Shown here: one piece after another, positions 1-10,188 of the stretch | Layout: every line of letters starts with the position of its first letter | How positions within the stretch are numbered: position 1 is the stretch's first letter | Origin: Eukaryota sp. TZLM1-RC | Lineage: Eukaryota; Metamonada: BaSk clade | NCBI GenBank assembly: GCA_040285825.1 | Contig: JAUPSS010000006.1 | Span: 868,001-932,000 of the forward strand | DNA: 64,000 nt | Reading direction: 5' to 3' | Program-made: the position numbers and the translations under genes | Notes under the pieces: generated by a model | Told to the model about the DNA's origin: nothing | The model's database searches: none | Seen by the model: only the letters and a program-made list of their open reading frames with translations

Positions 1-184
1 ATCCACTGAAACGACATCAACAACATTCATGACATCATCAAACGAGGGCACAACAACATCAGCACGTCGTTTTCCATATTCTGAATCTCTTACGCTTTCA
101 TTTATATCAAGAAACCTCAACAAAGGTTCTACAAAAGATTCAATATAATAGGAATTACACATTGCATGGATTTGATCTCTGACT
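1..184 (-). pseudogene. RT element fragment: restriction-like endonuclease domain
   Basis: Read on the minus strand, this stretch encodes the C-terminal endonuclease region of the non-LTR element family seen intact near 27.3 kb. It keeps the conserved pattern of a KRRAD motif followed by VVDVVSVD, the likely PD-(D/E)xK-type acidic core, and the upstream RDQxxAMC block. It runs off the left edge, so its full length is unknown. It abuts a plus-strand RT fragment at about 185, so at least two insertions or rearrangements meet there. It is a relic, not a working gene. Confidence 0.75.
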
Positions 185-187
185 ATC

Positions 188-472
188 AATGTTTAGATTT
201 TAAGAATGCTTTTAATTCTGTATCACGTTTTTCCATTTTGCCTTATTTTCCTGAAGTTGAGTCTTTTTCTATTCATTTTATAGAAAATCATCAACATTGG
301 TCTATGAAAACTTTGACCTGCTTTCTTCTTCAGGTGTTGAACAAGGCGATCCACTTGGTCCTTTTTTCATTTGTCTGGTAATTCATCCATTGATTTGCGA
401 ATTAAAAGAAAAATTTCCAGAAATAGATATTGTAGCATATATGGATGACATTTCTGTAATTGCTCCTATTAC
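188..472 (+). pseudogene. RT element fragment: reverse transcriptase palm
   Basis: This plus-strand piece carries the RT palm: a DFKNAFNSV motif A, then a QGDPLGP block and the YMDDIS catalytic motif. The two halves lie in different frames (166-381 and 297-497), so a frameshift falls between them. It closely matches the copy at 25980-26270 and stops abruptly at about 472, where the T-run of an opposite-strand copy begins. No endonuclease part follows on this strand. Confidence 0.8.
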
Positions 473-2042
473 TTTTTTTAACTGGAATATTTATTGAGAT
501 AAAAAAACCCATCTAAAATTCAATATCCTCCAAACAAGGGTCTCTATTACTAAACCTACTCACGGCATGACGTTCATATTCTACACCAATAGCTAAAAGT
601 GCCTTTGAAATCATTGTTGGAAGACTTGAAAATGCAAAAAACAATTCTATTTAACCAGAAAGTGGAGTACATTGTTTTACCAGACCTATTCAGTAACACT
701 TTTTTGAAGTCTTCAAAAAAGTGCAACCCTCAAGGTCCAATATTGCCAAAAAAAGAAATTGCAAACGGTACAAACTAATATTTCACATGTTCCACTCTAC
801 CTCACTGTGCCAAAGGTTCTTCATATTTTTTTATCTTCTTTTTTTCGGCATTAGATAACAACGAATCAGCGGAATACACTAAACGAGCAGCAGAACTTCT
901 GCAAACATCAACTGAGACAACATCTACACCATTGAGAACACCATCGATCCCTGGAGCTACTAAATCTGCCCTTCTTTTACCAAAGGAATCATCAGTTTGA
1001 TCTGAAGACAGCTTACGTACTAGTGGCTCAATAAATGCCTCCATATTAAAACTTTTGCACATGTCATATAATTGATCAAGAACTGAGTCATGAACAATTG
1101 AGCGATAAGTTATAAAATACTTACAGTTAAAAATATGAGAAAGCGTAACAACACTCTTGCAGCGACAAATTAAATCATTTGGTAGAGAACAAGGCCATAG
1201 AAAACATCTCATTCTCTTTGCAGTGGTCCATTGGTGGTCATTAAGTAGAAGGCCATAAATGTTGGGAATTTGGGAGATTTGGCAACTTGAGCAACTGTCT
1301 TCAAGATCAATCAAAAAGTTTGCAAAAACGGGATTTTTTTCCTTAGCCAAGCTAAGACGTACAATATAATCCAAGTATTCTGAAACTTTCAAGATTTTTT
1401 TCTGCAATTTTGCAAAAGTCAGTGGTAAGGAGAGCAAGCTTCTTGAAGGAAGTTCCACAATATCAGAGGGGAAACATTTAGCCCAAATATTGGGTGAAAG
1501 AGTTTTAATTTCCTGTTGCAAAGAAATAAGATAAGAGCTACCACAATTTTCAATGAGATCAATTTTTTCAGGAAAACGATTCACAAATTCATAAATAAAG
1601 TTTTTACCACCTCCAATAAAGGCAGCTTTACACCGGTAGCTTGATTGATGAAAATCAACCACCAAAATTTGCACCACAAAAAATGTGGCTTCGTAACTGA
1701 GATGCATCAATTTCCAATAATTTTGCTAAAAAATTGGTTCTTTGTTCATTAAAAATGCGACAAAACTCCAAAGAAATTGATGGTGATGTTGATCTCAAAG
1801 TATGAGTAAATTTTCCAGAATAACAAATTTTTAGGAAAAAGAATTTCAAATGTTTCTCAATATTTAAATTTTCTATTGATTCTAATTCATTCCCAAATTG
1901 AGTCAACAGAGTCAAAAGTTGGCTTTTGACTTCATCAATATTTCCGAAATAACAACCCAAAAAACGAAAACCAGACTGATCATAATTGATAAAGGGAACA
2001 TTGACATCATTAATGAAAAAATCAATTGGTTCATGGCCAATA
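473..2042 (-). pseudogene. 5'-truncated RT element copy, 3' half
   Basis: The minus-strand 3' half of the same non-LTR element: post-RT region, the CxC...HxxxNC zinc motif, the KRRADLV endonuclease core and the 3' UTR. It starts at about 2042 within the RT domain and ends in a T-run at 473-479, the minus-strand A-tail, with AATAAA just inside. The coding parts 1655-2042 and 802-1710 are joined by one frameshift near 1680. The 5' truncation and A-tail are typical of target-primed insertion. The copy is dead. Confidence 0.85.
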
Positions 2043-2059
2043 AATTTGAAATAATTTGA

Positions 2060-2262
2060 ACTATAAATTTTTTTTGATAATCTACAATTTTCCTTGTTGA
2101 ATTATTTATAGAAACACCTTATTCTCAATCCCTCGAAAACTTTTAGATGGATCATAAAGGTTACCTTCATGAATACGATCCTGATGACTTGAATCTTGAT
2201 GTTTGTTCACCTGTCATTGAGAGTTTTGTTGATGATGATGTATCCCTGATAGATTTACGCGA
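2060..2262 (+). repeat. Dispersed repeat, copy 1 (with a short ORF start)
   Basis: About 200 bp here matches 30040-30222, including a shared ATG followed by codons for MDH and a run of acidic residues. In copy 1 the reading frame 2147-2374 (75 codons) stays open, with many Asp residues; in copy 2 it is broken and cut off by LTR-like sequence. It may be the 5' end of an element ORF or of a duplicated host gene. I do not recognise the protein and would not call it a functional gene. From 2263 to 2681 nothing else is recognisable. Confidence 0.5.
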
Positions 2263-2681
2263 TCTTGTGAACCATGGTGGTGATAATTTTTACCAGATAA
2301 CCATTCCGAAAATTCCTCATGGTTCAAGAGACGTCGACCCATATGTTGATAATCGCTGCCACATCCACCATTAAAACATCAGTACAGAGGGTAGTATTTG
2401 GTCAATTGTCCTGGAAATAGAATCGTGAGCTCTGTTGTTGAGTTCTGTTGTTGTATTATTGAAATTAGCGTCATGGTTATCATTTTTGCACGATCTTGCA
2501 AGTACACTGGAACGTCAAGGTGACGAAAAGTTTCCCATGAAAACCATAATACCAAATACAACATTACCAAACGAAATGAAACATGTTCGCCTATCTGTGT
2601 AATTCTATCTGAAAAAAGAACTAAAACAAAGCAAATTTTTCCAAAATAAGAAAAGTCCTTCACCCAACTGAAATCTTTTGC

Positions 2682-3620
2682 TAGGGCTGTCCAAAGTCCG
2701 GTTCGGTTCGGTTCAGTCCTCAGTCCACCAATTGCTCGACCCGGAACCGGTCCGGTTTTTTTCACCATCGAACTTGTACTTAGACCGGTTCGGACCAATT
2801 CTGTAACAACTATACATAAATGTTTTTTGATCACAATATGTATTATCAAAACCACACGCTACTGCTGTGATCTATTCTTTCTTTAATGACACCAATGTAA
2901 CTCAAAAATTTCTTTCACTACATCAGTGTTGTTGAAAATTGTCATCAACGACTTGAGACCGACTGATGCAGAAACACTGTCATCACTTAAAGAAGTCCTC
3001 TGCTCGGTAATTGAGCTTCCTGCTGAGGAGAACATTTGTTTTGATAGAACAGAGGTAGCTTGAATACATAAAAATCATCTAGCCAATTGATCCAGTATCT
3101 CTTAGATCCTTTATTCTTCCACCAATTCAGGGCGTCATCACTTTGAGGAGTCACAGACTCCACACAATATCACATAAACTCCTCACTTATCGGTCTCTCT
3201 ACCCTTTTACTTTTACTCACTGGTTCACTTATAAAAACTATAAGAATTCGATATTTTTTCAAATTTTTCACAATATATTCTTCGTCTTCACAAGTTTCGA
3301 TTCCATACGCTTTACAATATGCTGCCACTATTTCATCCCCCAATGTCTCCTCACAGTGCTTCAGGTATTTAGCATCTGGCTCTTCATCGAGTTAAGTCGA
3401 TTGTCCACGAGAGAATGAACTGACTTTATGCGACGTTGGACACTTTTTCGTGAAGGCAAAGATTGACGGGAGACAGTACTTGATAAGTTGCAAGAGAGTG
3501 GGACTTTCGACGAAAGAAAAAGGAAGATCATTATCAACTATCAGTTGAGCAATAAAAGCAAAAACAGAATCGCTAATTGTATGATCAATAAAAGGCGGTA
3601 CAACACTTATGAAAGATGTG
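2682..3620 (-). pseudogene. hAT transposase relic with one terminal repeat
   Basis: On the minus strand, spread over several frames, are the C-terminal signatures of hAT transposases. There is an FIAQLIVDNDLPFSFVES block near 3500, a DDALNWWKNKG dimerisation motif near 3110, and TSVLSKQMFSSAGS followed by TEQRTSLS near 3030. At 2682 the plus strand reads TAGGGCTGTCCAAAGTC, a hAT-like terminal repeat, followed by GGTTCGG subterminal repeats, at the right place and orientation for the element's 3' end. The other terminus is missing; LTR-like sequence begins near 3640. Several frameshifts and stops show it is inactive. Confidence 0.75.
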
Positions 3621-3639
3621 ATTGCAGGAGTTCGTTGTA

Positions 3640-4480
3640 GGGAAGATTTTCGTTCATTCGGGTGAAGAATATCATTGTGATGATGCCGTAGGTTGGAAAA
3701 GTGGTAAAGATAAAGCTAATTTATTTTCTATTCATATTATAAAAGCCTAAGGGCGCCAACAGTGCTTCTTCCCCTTTTTCAAAATTGATTGGCTTATATG
3801 AATATGAACCAAACTATAAACAAATAACTAAATAACTACAAATAATCTATATAAACTGAGAATTAGCCACACTTCCTAATTTGAGTACTGCTTCTTCGCC
3901 TCTTGCAAGGCGTAGAGTTATTGGAGGTACTTTAACGTTGACTAGTAGTACATTTTCCAATTTTCTTGTTATTCTTTCTGAACAACTTATAAGCTTCTGA
4001 ATGTTTAACTGAATGGAGACTCTTTTCCGTTGTTTTAACGCCAAACCATTGAACAGTACAGAAACTACCTGAGTCAGAATAAGAATTGAGAGGATTTTCT
4101 CTATAAAATGTTTCTCAGCATCGCCTGCTGCGACTGCCTTAAGAAAATAAATACCCAGAGGATACTCGGCGTTATAGATTTTGCAATCTTTCTTAGCAGC
4201 CTTTAATTTGGTGCCAGTAATAAAATTCTTCAATAATGAAGTAGAGTTGGAAGGATGGTCCATCACTTAAAAAGGTCCGTTCCTTGATCTATGCAATTTA
4301 TTATTTTGTTTGGTTTTACGAAGGACATAATCAATATTAGATACTATGAAACACGAATTAGTACTATCTACTGAAGTCGGAGTATTTATTGCATGATGAC
4401 GCTCAGCTTCTTCCCTTTTTTGTCGTAGACGATTTTTTTCAATTTAATATTCGAATATTGGAATCCAATTAGATCTGGAG
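3640..4480 (-). pseudogene. Chromovirus fragment: integrase C-terminus and LTR piece
   Basis: A minus-strand fragment of a Ty3/gypsy-type LTR element. The frame 3847-4266 encodes the integrase C-terminal part (AAKKDCKIYNAE, then AAGDAEKHFIEKIL) and runs on past a one-base deletion that shifts the chromodomain-like segment into another frame. Upstream codons to about 4480 also match the integrase copy near 24.0 kb. LTR-like sequence at 3640-3770 (minus-strand start TGTTGGCGCC) follows. Core integrase, RT and gag are missing. Confidence 0.75.
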
Positions 4481-4846
4481 TTAATTTTGACCCCAATTTG
4501 GATCAAATGAATGAAGACCAAAAATCTCTGTTCTTTTGTCGAGCAGTGGAGGCTTGACCCGTGTTATGTTGACCAGGAGCGAGGTGGGAAGCACATGAAC
4601 TCTGAAGAGTGGAATGGGAGACACTCACACACATCTGAAGTACTCCTGACAATTAAAATTTTATAAAAAAAAGAGTCAGGAAGTTCGCATCTCAAAGAGG
4701 TCTGACATAATCTGGACATATACTTTCAAAATATGTTTCATTGTATTATAGTGTTCAGTTATTATATTTTCGTCCTTCCTCTACATGTAACCGTTTAACT
4801 TAAAACCTGGCTGAACCGCGATCATTGCTTCTATTCTTTTTGGTTG
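4481..4846. other. Gap without recognisable gene
   Basis: AT-rich sequence between the chromovirus fragment and RT element C. The last part probably includes the 5' UTR or promoter of RT element C, whose first ATG is at 4847. I see no other supported feature. Confidence 0.4.
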
Positions 4847-7440
4847 ATGCCTGAATCAGTTTCTGATTCTAATGGAGTCAAAAGAAAGAACGATAGTCAA
4901 CAAGATGCTCAAGACGTCCTTTCCACCTCTCCTCCTCAACCTATTCTGTCTTCATTTTTGGACAAAAAAATTCTGATCAAGAATTTTTAGACAATCACGA
5001 TGAAAACAAAGTTTGTTCAAAAACAAAGCCACGCTCTTACAGATGCTCAAAGTGTCGACAACAGGGACATAATGCTCGAACATGCCCCAATGTTGGAAAA
5101 AATGATGTGGCAAATTCTGAAACAAAATGTAAAAGAAAATTTACTAGAAGGAAAGTCTAAGGTAGAACCCATAAATGATGCTCCACAAGTTGTTACAAAA
5201 CCAGTTTGCAACCGATTAAAGCACAAAACTTGCAACACTTGTGGTATTTCTTTTAGAAAAAATGCAAAAGGAAAAACTTCTGACCACTGCTTGAAATGGC
5301 GCATAGTTGATAACTACCATCCTCCCATAAAAATACCTCAAGAAATTCATCCGACCAAATGCAATGAATTTGCTTTCGTTTTTCAAAGATTTTTGGATCA
5401 ATTATGTAAAGGAAAGTATGCTATCATTTATATTTGGGACTTTTTTGGTTCTTTTTGTCTCCTTTTGAACAAAATTTCGTAAATAAATCCGAAGATTTAA
5501 CTAGTGTAGCACCGAGAAATCAGCCATCCGAGAAATTAAGTAAAATTTTTGAAGACAAATGCTTTGACAACAAGAGGTCCAAGGCTTTGTCAGCTTTAAG
5601 TCCTGGAGTTAAAGCACCCAACAGTGAAAGCACAATAGATAAACCAAAAATACTTCATCCTTATGAAGACCCTATAATGGATCAAAATTTTTACGGCACA
5701 TACTGGGAAAATTATCCATTGATGTCATCAGAAGTTTTTTCGGTTATCAAAAAGAGACCACGTGGTAAGTCTGCCGGACTTTCTGGTATTACCATTGATC
5801 ATGTCAAAGCCGCGATTATTTCTTCAGAAGATTGCCTTGGTTTATTGACCAAATTTTTCAACCAAATATTATCTGGTCAACGCAAATACCCAGAAGAATT
5901 AAGAAGTTCTCGTTTGACTGCACTTGTCAAAAATTCAAAAATGGATGTTCGTCCTATTGCAGTCTCTGAGAGCTTATACTATATTTTTTCTGCATGTTGT
6001 TTAAGCAGGTTTAACGAGAAAGCAAAACAAATATTATTACCCTTTCAATATGGTATAAATACTACAGATGGAGTCTCTTCAGCGATATTTGCTACTGATG
6101 AATTATTTCGCCAAAATGAATCCATTGTTTGTATGTCATTGGATTTCAGTAATGCATTCAATTCGCTCAATCGTCGCAGTATCCATGGTGCTTTACTGCA
6201 ATATTTGCCGAAATTACTGCCGTATTTTCAATCAACATGTAGCACATGTTCTAATTTACATTTCGGTAACAACATTTTGAGTTCATCAAATGGCGTAAAG
6301 CAAGGAAATCCGTTAGGACCTCTTTTGTTTTGTTTGGTCATTCATACTATTTTATTGCAAATTCAAGAGATGTTTCCTTCGCTAAAAACGATTGCATATG
6401 TGGATGATGTTGTTCTTATTGATGATTTAAATATTGTGAAAGAAGCAACTGTATGTTTTAAAGAATTATTTACCAAAATTGGTCTCCAACTTAATTTACG
6501 TGAATGTGTTTTGTTATCGAATTCTCCAGTTTTCACAATAAATGATCGTATTGAAATTCAAGTCAAATTATATTCAATTGATGCTATTCGTCATTTGGGT
6601 TCGTTTTTAGGAAATAATGATGAAATTACCAAAAAATTGTTTGAAAAGTTGAACTCAATTTCTGACAAAATTGACCGAATGATGACTTTAGATATACAGA
6701 CACATACTCATTTTACCATTATAACACTGTGTTTTAGTTCCAATCTTAATCATATATTTCGATCTACAAATACTCTTGTCACAAGGCCTTTGGCTCAGAA
6801 GTTGGATGAATTACGTGTCAAGGTGCTGTCACAATTACTGGGATGTAAATTGTTCCAAATTCCAGACCATGCTTACCTTAGTCCACATTATAGCGGTTTA
6901 GGGTGGACGAAGGCTTCTATTCTTACCTCGTGTGCTTTTGTTGGTGGATGCAAAAATGCAATCTTTGAGTTTTCCAAAATATTTGCAGATTGGGAAGATT
7001 TATTGATGACAACGCAAAGTTCGACTGTTTTTGCATTAAATGATGAAATTTCCAGAATTGATGTAGAAAAATGGGGTCGACGTTTTCCCCAATCATTCAA
7101 TGGCAATATTCCAGAAGAGAAATTTTAATTGAAAATACACTCTTCGAACATTACAGAAACGATTTACTGAAATGTACGAAAATGATCTTTATAATTATAT
7201 ATGCAGTTCGGCTGTTTAAAATCAAGATCTTCACTCATTGTTACCATTGTACCACGAAGATTTGGATTGTGTGCCACTAATGAAGCATTTGTAACAAAAA
7301 TGAGATTACAATTGAATATCAGAAGAAATATGTATTTGTGAGAACTCACCTCAACTAGAATTTCGCCATGTTCTGAATGTTTCTAAATTGATAACTTATC
7401 GTTCCTCATTGCATGATGCTGTTGAAGACACTGTTTTTAA
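4847..7440 (+). pseudogene. RT element C: zinc knuckle and reverse transcriptase
   Basis: A nearly complete but frameshifted member of the non-LTR family, divergent from the copies at 24.7 and 32.2 kb. The ATG at 4847 opens a Ser/Asp-rich leader. After loss of one A in the A-run at 4972-4978 the frame shifts to a CCHC knuckle, CSKCRQQGHNARTC, near 5040. A second Cys pair (CNTC) follows near 5230. The long frame 5434-7128 (564 codons) is the RT, with LDFSNAFNSL motif A, GVKQGNPLGP and YVDDVV. From 7129 to 7440 the zinc and early endonuclease region is decayed. A hAT-like insertion at 7441 splits the element; its coding continues at 8835. It is inactive because of at least three frameshifts and the insertion. 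Confidence 0.85.
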
Positions 7441-8834
7441 CAGGGATGACTAAAATGGTCCATAATATTAAATTAAAGTACTTTATTTTATACTTTAAAC
7501 TTTATGCAGTAAAGTTGCTTAAAAAGAGATAAAGCAAAAGGGGCTCCAAGAGTAATCGTGTGTGTAGAAAAAGTCAAGTTCGCGAGGTTCGAGTCTGTTA
7601 GATTTCTGGCCTGAAAGACAATAGACAACGCCAACAGTAAGTTTATTGGCGTCAGGAAACAGTTCTAACGAAAGGTCATTAAACAAAGCACGTTTAACGT
7701 TTTGATGTTCACTCATAAGTTGTGGAAAGAAAAAGTGGAAAAAGTCTGTAGGGAATTTGTGAAAAATGCATTTGGTTTGAAATCCACTGAGTGCTCCCAA
7801 GCCCCCCCCCCATTTTCTCTTCCTTTTTTGTAATACAAACTTTACATCTGATGACCTCACTTCCTTGTGAGGCATGGACAGTAGTCTGTAGGGTTAACGA
7901 AGTGCTTTCAAATATTTGTGCGCGCTTTCAGTGCCTGCAATGTCATGAAACTTATTCGGTAAATCGTTGTACAATGGAAGGACGCTATATACCTGACATC
8001 TTTCCTGGAAGGCCAGTACCATTATGCAACCAAATAGGATCTGCTGACACCATCAACGGCTGAAAAGTTGCAGATTTACGCAATTTTCTTGCAACCCACT
8101 CCCGCCAACGTTAAAGAAGAGCAACGGCTGTCAATGGTCCTCCTGCTGAAAGACCAGCGCTTCCTTCATTTCTCAAGAGTCTTTCTACTTTTGCGCCTTT
8201 TTCTTCACCTAATTCTCCTACTCCAATGGAAAGTCCATTGCCTACATCTTTTCCTTTACCAACAATTGACAGTCCATTGCCTAATTCTATCATCCGTAAT
8301 GCTTCTTCGCCTACCAATCTTCAACCCAAAAGAAATTGGTGGTTTGTTCATGGTGGTAACTCAGTCCAAATTGGCGGTTGAGTATGGTAGCTTCAAATTG
8401 AGAAGCTCAAAGAAATTGGTCAGACTATCGTATTGTTGGTACACAAGAAAGAAACAAAATGGATGGTCAAAAGTCCACAGATAGTGTGATGGTAAAAGAC
8501 TACATAAAAGGAGGACAACAAATTACAAAAAAGTACTTTGAATGGATGGATAGTACAGCAGTTGCCAGTGAGCCTGACGATTTAAAAGTGAGTAGCGGCG
8601 AACCATCTGATGATGATGTCATTGAAGTGGAATAGTAGAATGATAAAAACAGTATTTACAAGTGTTTACATGTAATTTCCAATCAGTTTTTGATGAGTTT
8701 CTGAATAAATGTACTTTTTTCATCTTCTGTGTTCAACAAAGTAGTCACAATATCTCATTGATGAGTCATCACATTATTGAAACAATATTGAAAGTAAAGT
8801 GACTAAAGTGACTTCATCACTTTAGTCGTCCCCG
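7441..8834. mobile_element. hAT-like element inserted in RT element C
   Basis: A 1394-bp insertion bounded by imperfect inverted repeats. The left end reads CAGGGATGACTAAAATGGT and the complement of the right end reads CGGGGACGACTAAAGTGAT, 15 of 19 identical with all four differences transitions. The flanking 8-mers GTTTTTAA (7433-7440) and GTTTTCAA (8835-8842) differ at one base and fit a hAT target duplication. Removing the insert rejoins the endonuclease frame of RT element C. Inside, 7791-8640 on the plus strand looks like a decayed ORF: a Cys-rich stretch (CLQCHETYSVNRC), a Ser/Pro-rich stretch and an acidic tail, with stops. No transposase core was recognised. Confidence 0.75.
8801..8827. 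repeat. 11-bp inverted repeat at the right end of the hAT-like element
   Basis: GACTAAAGTGA, a 5-base loop and its exact complement TCACTTTAGTC form a perfect hairpin. It lies just inside the element's right end and 17 bp before the ATG at 8844. The outer arm is part of the terminal repeat, so the hairpin is best read as a doubled subterminal transposase site rather than a promoter element of the protease. Confidence 0.6.
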
Positions 8835-9115
8835 GTTTTCAATATGGCACGAACTGCAAGAATTTCGTGTATCAAAGAGCCCCTGCTGAAGGAAACACTT
8901 TCTCTGAATAATTTTGGTCCTGATGATAGAGGTGATGTATACTGTGATTGGATTGAAAATTCTGAATCTATTGTTGACTTTGTCTCATGTAATGTTGCAA
9001 ATGATACTTTGGTTCACAGAAGAAAACTGAATCCTGTTACTGCTCTTGATTTTAAAGCAAAAGAGAAACAAAAAAATATGATAAAGATATTGAAGAGGCT
9101 AATGCCGATAGAAAT
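8835..9115 (+). pseudogene. RT element C: rest of the endonuclease domain
   Basis: Codons 1-85 of the open frame starting at 8844 align with the endonuclease domain of the intact RT copies. IKEPLL corresponds to IEPLV, RGDVYCD to RRAHLVAP, and SIVDFVSCNV to VVDVVSVDV, followed by a Lys-rich stretch equivalent to NAEKKKIKKYEEPL. This continues directly from the codons ending at 7440 once the hAT-like insertion is set aside. Similarity fades at about 9115, before the usual C-terminal tail and 3' UTR of the family, where protease-type sequence takes over in the same frame. Confidence 0.75.
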
Positions 9116-10007
9116 ACAATTGCGCAAGATCAATAAGTACAATACTTCACACATAGATATTTATAATCCTGCGATAATGACTCGATCTGCAGCTGATTAC
9201 TTGATGCACAGCACTATCCGTCTTGAATGCTCTTCTTGCAATGGGAACAGTGTCACTGGTACTGGTTTCTTCTATCGATTTGATGTTTCTGGAGATGAGT
9301 TCATACCCGTCATCATCACCAATGAACACGTTATTGCAGGATGTAGCTCATACTCATTCGTTTTTACTTTAGCAAACGACAAGAATGAACCGGTTATAGG
9401 GTCGCACTACCCCATTACCTTGTCCAGCCAAGACTCCCTATCCTGGACTAAACACCCTGATGATAATATTGATTTGGCCCTGATGCCCGTCAAGCCACTG
9501 GTAAGCTTTGCCGAGTCACAAGGTGTCAAGCTATTTTACTCTCCTTTGAATCAAAATTGCATTCCCACACATGAGCAACTGACGAAACTGTCTGGGATTG
9601 AGAATATCATCATGATTGGGTACCCCAATGGAATTTGGGATGGAGCCAATAATATGCCAATCATTAGACGTGGAATCACCGCTACAAGTCCGAAGCTAGA
9701 TTACGAAAAACAACCTATTTTTCTCATCGATTGTGCTTGTATTCCTGGATCAAGTGGAAGTCCTGTCCTAATATTTGACCAAGGTCCGTACTCATCAAAT
9801 GGAAGTTTGATTTTTGGTTCGCGCCTTTTCTTTCTCGGTGTTCTATTCGCCAGTCCGCAGATGGTTGCACAGGGACAGGTGAAATCCGTCAATGTTGTTT
9901 TGGCGAAAAAGTTTGTCTCATATACCGATATTCCATCCAATTTGGGAGTAGTGGTCAAAGCTCATCTAATTGAAAAGTTCCGGACACTACTATTGAATGG
10001 ATGTTAA
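8844..10007 (+). CDS. Trypsin-like serine protease, bacterial type, fused in frame to an RT remnant
   Basis: A 387-codon open frame. Residues about 112-387 form a chymotrypsin-fold protease of the Trypsin_2/Deg-like kind, predicted to hydrolyse peptide bonds. The triad is visible: His162 in ITNEHVIAG, Asp210 in DDNIDLALMPV and Ser304 in PGSSGSPV. The blocks IIMIGYPNGIWD and IIRRGITATSP resemble a cytosolic bacterial protease family, which suggests transfer from bacteria. Residues 1-85 are retrotransposon endonuclease. The native start may be Met112 (9177), giving 276 codons, about the length I expect for the bacterial family. No signal peptide or membrane segment is seen at either start. The protease part has no frameshift or stop, so it may be functional or recently captured. 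No PDZ domain is present. Confidence 0.8.
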   Translation: MARTARISCIKEPLLKETLSLNNFGPDDRGDVYCDWIENSESIVDFVSCNVANDTLVHRRKLNPVTALDFKAKEKQKNMIKILKRLMPIEIQLRKINKYNTSHIDIYNPAIMTRSAADYLMHSTIRLECSSCNGNSVTGTGFFYRFDVSGDEFIPVIITNEHVIAGCSSYSFVFTLANDKNEPVIGSHYPITLSSQDSLSWTKHPDDNIDLALMPVKPLVSFAESQGVKLFYSPLNQNCIPTHEQLTKLSGIENIIMIGYPNGIWDGANNMPIIRRGITATSPKLDYEKQPIFLIDCACIPGSSGSPVLIFDQGPYSSNGSLIFGSRLFFLGVLFASPQMVAQGQVKSVNVVLAKKFVSYTDIPSNLGVVVKAHLIEKFRTLLLNGC

Positions 10008-10188
10008 ATTATTTTTGAGCAAGATGAATTAATAGAGGTTAAAGTTTACACGACCATTAGATTTTATCAACATTTCTTCTATAACAAGGACATCCCTATT
10101 GCAAACCCAGGTGTTTGTGCTTATTCTACATGTTTGTACACGTAAAATACAGTACAGAATAATGTTATATATTATATAGGGATTTATG

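Noticed and set aside
188-2042. 5' inversion by twin priming in a single RT insertion
   Set aside because: In twin priming the inverted part joins the 5' end of the tail-bearing part. Here the inverted RT piece touches the A-tail end (472/473), so two separate events fit better.
2379-2855. 158-codon minus-strand ORF
   Set aside because: It crosses the hAT terminal repeat and its GGTTCGG subterminal repeats; residues there reflect repeat composition, not a protein.
7519-7875. 118-codon minus-strand ORF inside the hAT-like element
   Set aside because: Some stretches look protein-like, but it has no motif, crosses a C-run, and has no homologous copy in the window; not enough to call a gene.
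8801-8827. Perfect hairpin just before the protease ATG as a regulatory operator
   Set aside because: It is the terminal and subterminal repeat of the hAT-like element that ends at 8834.
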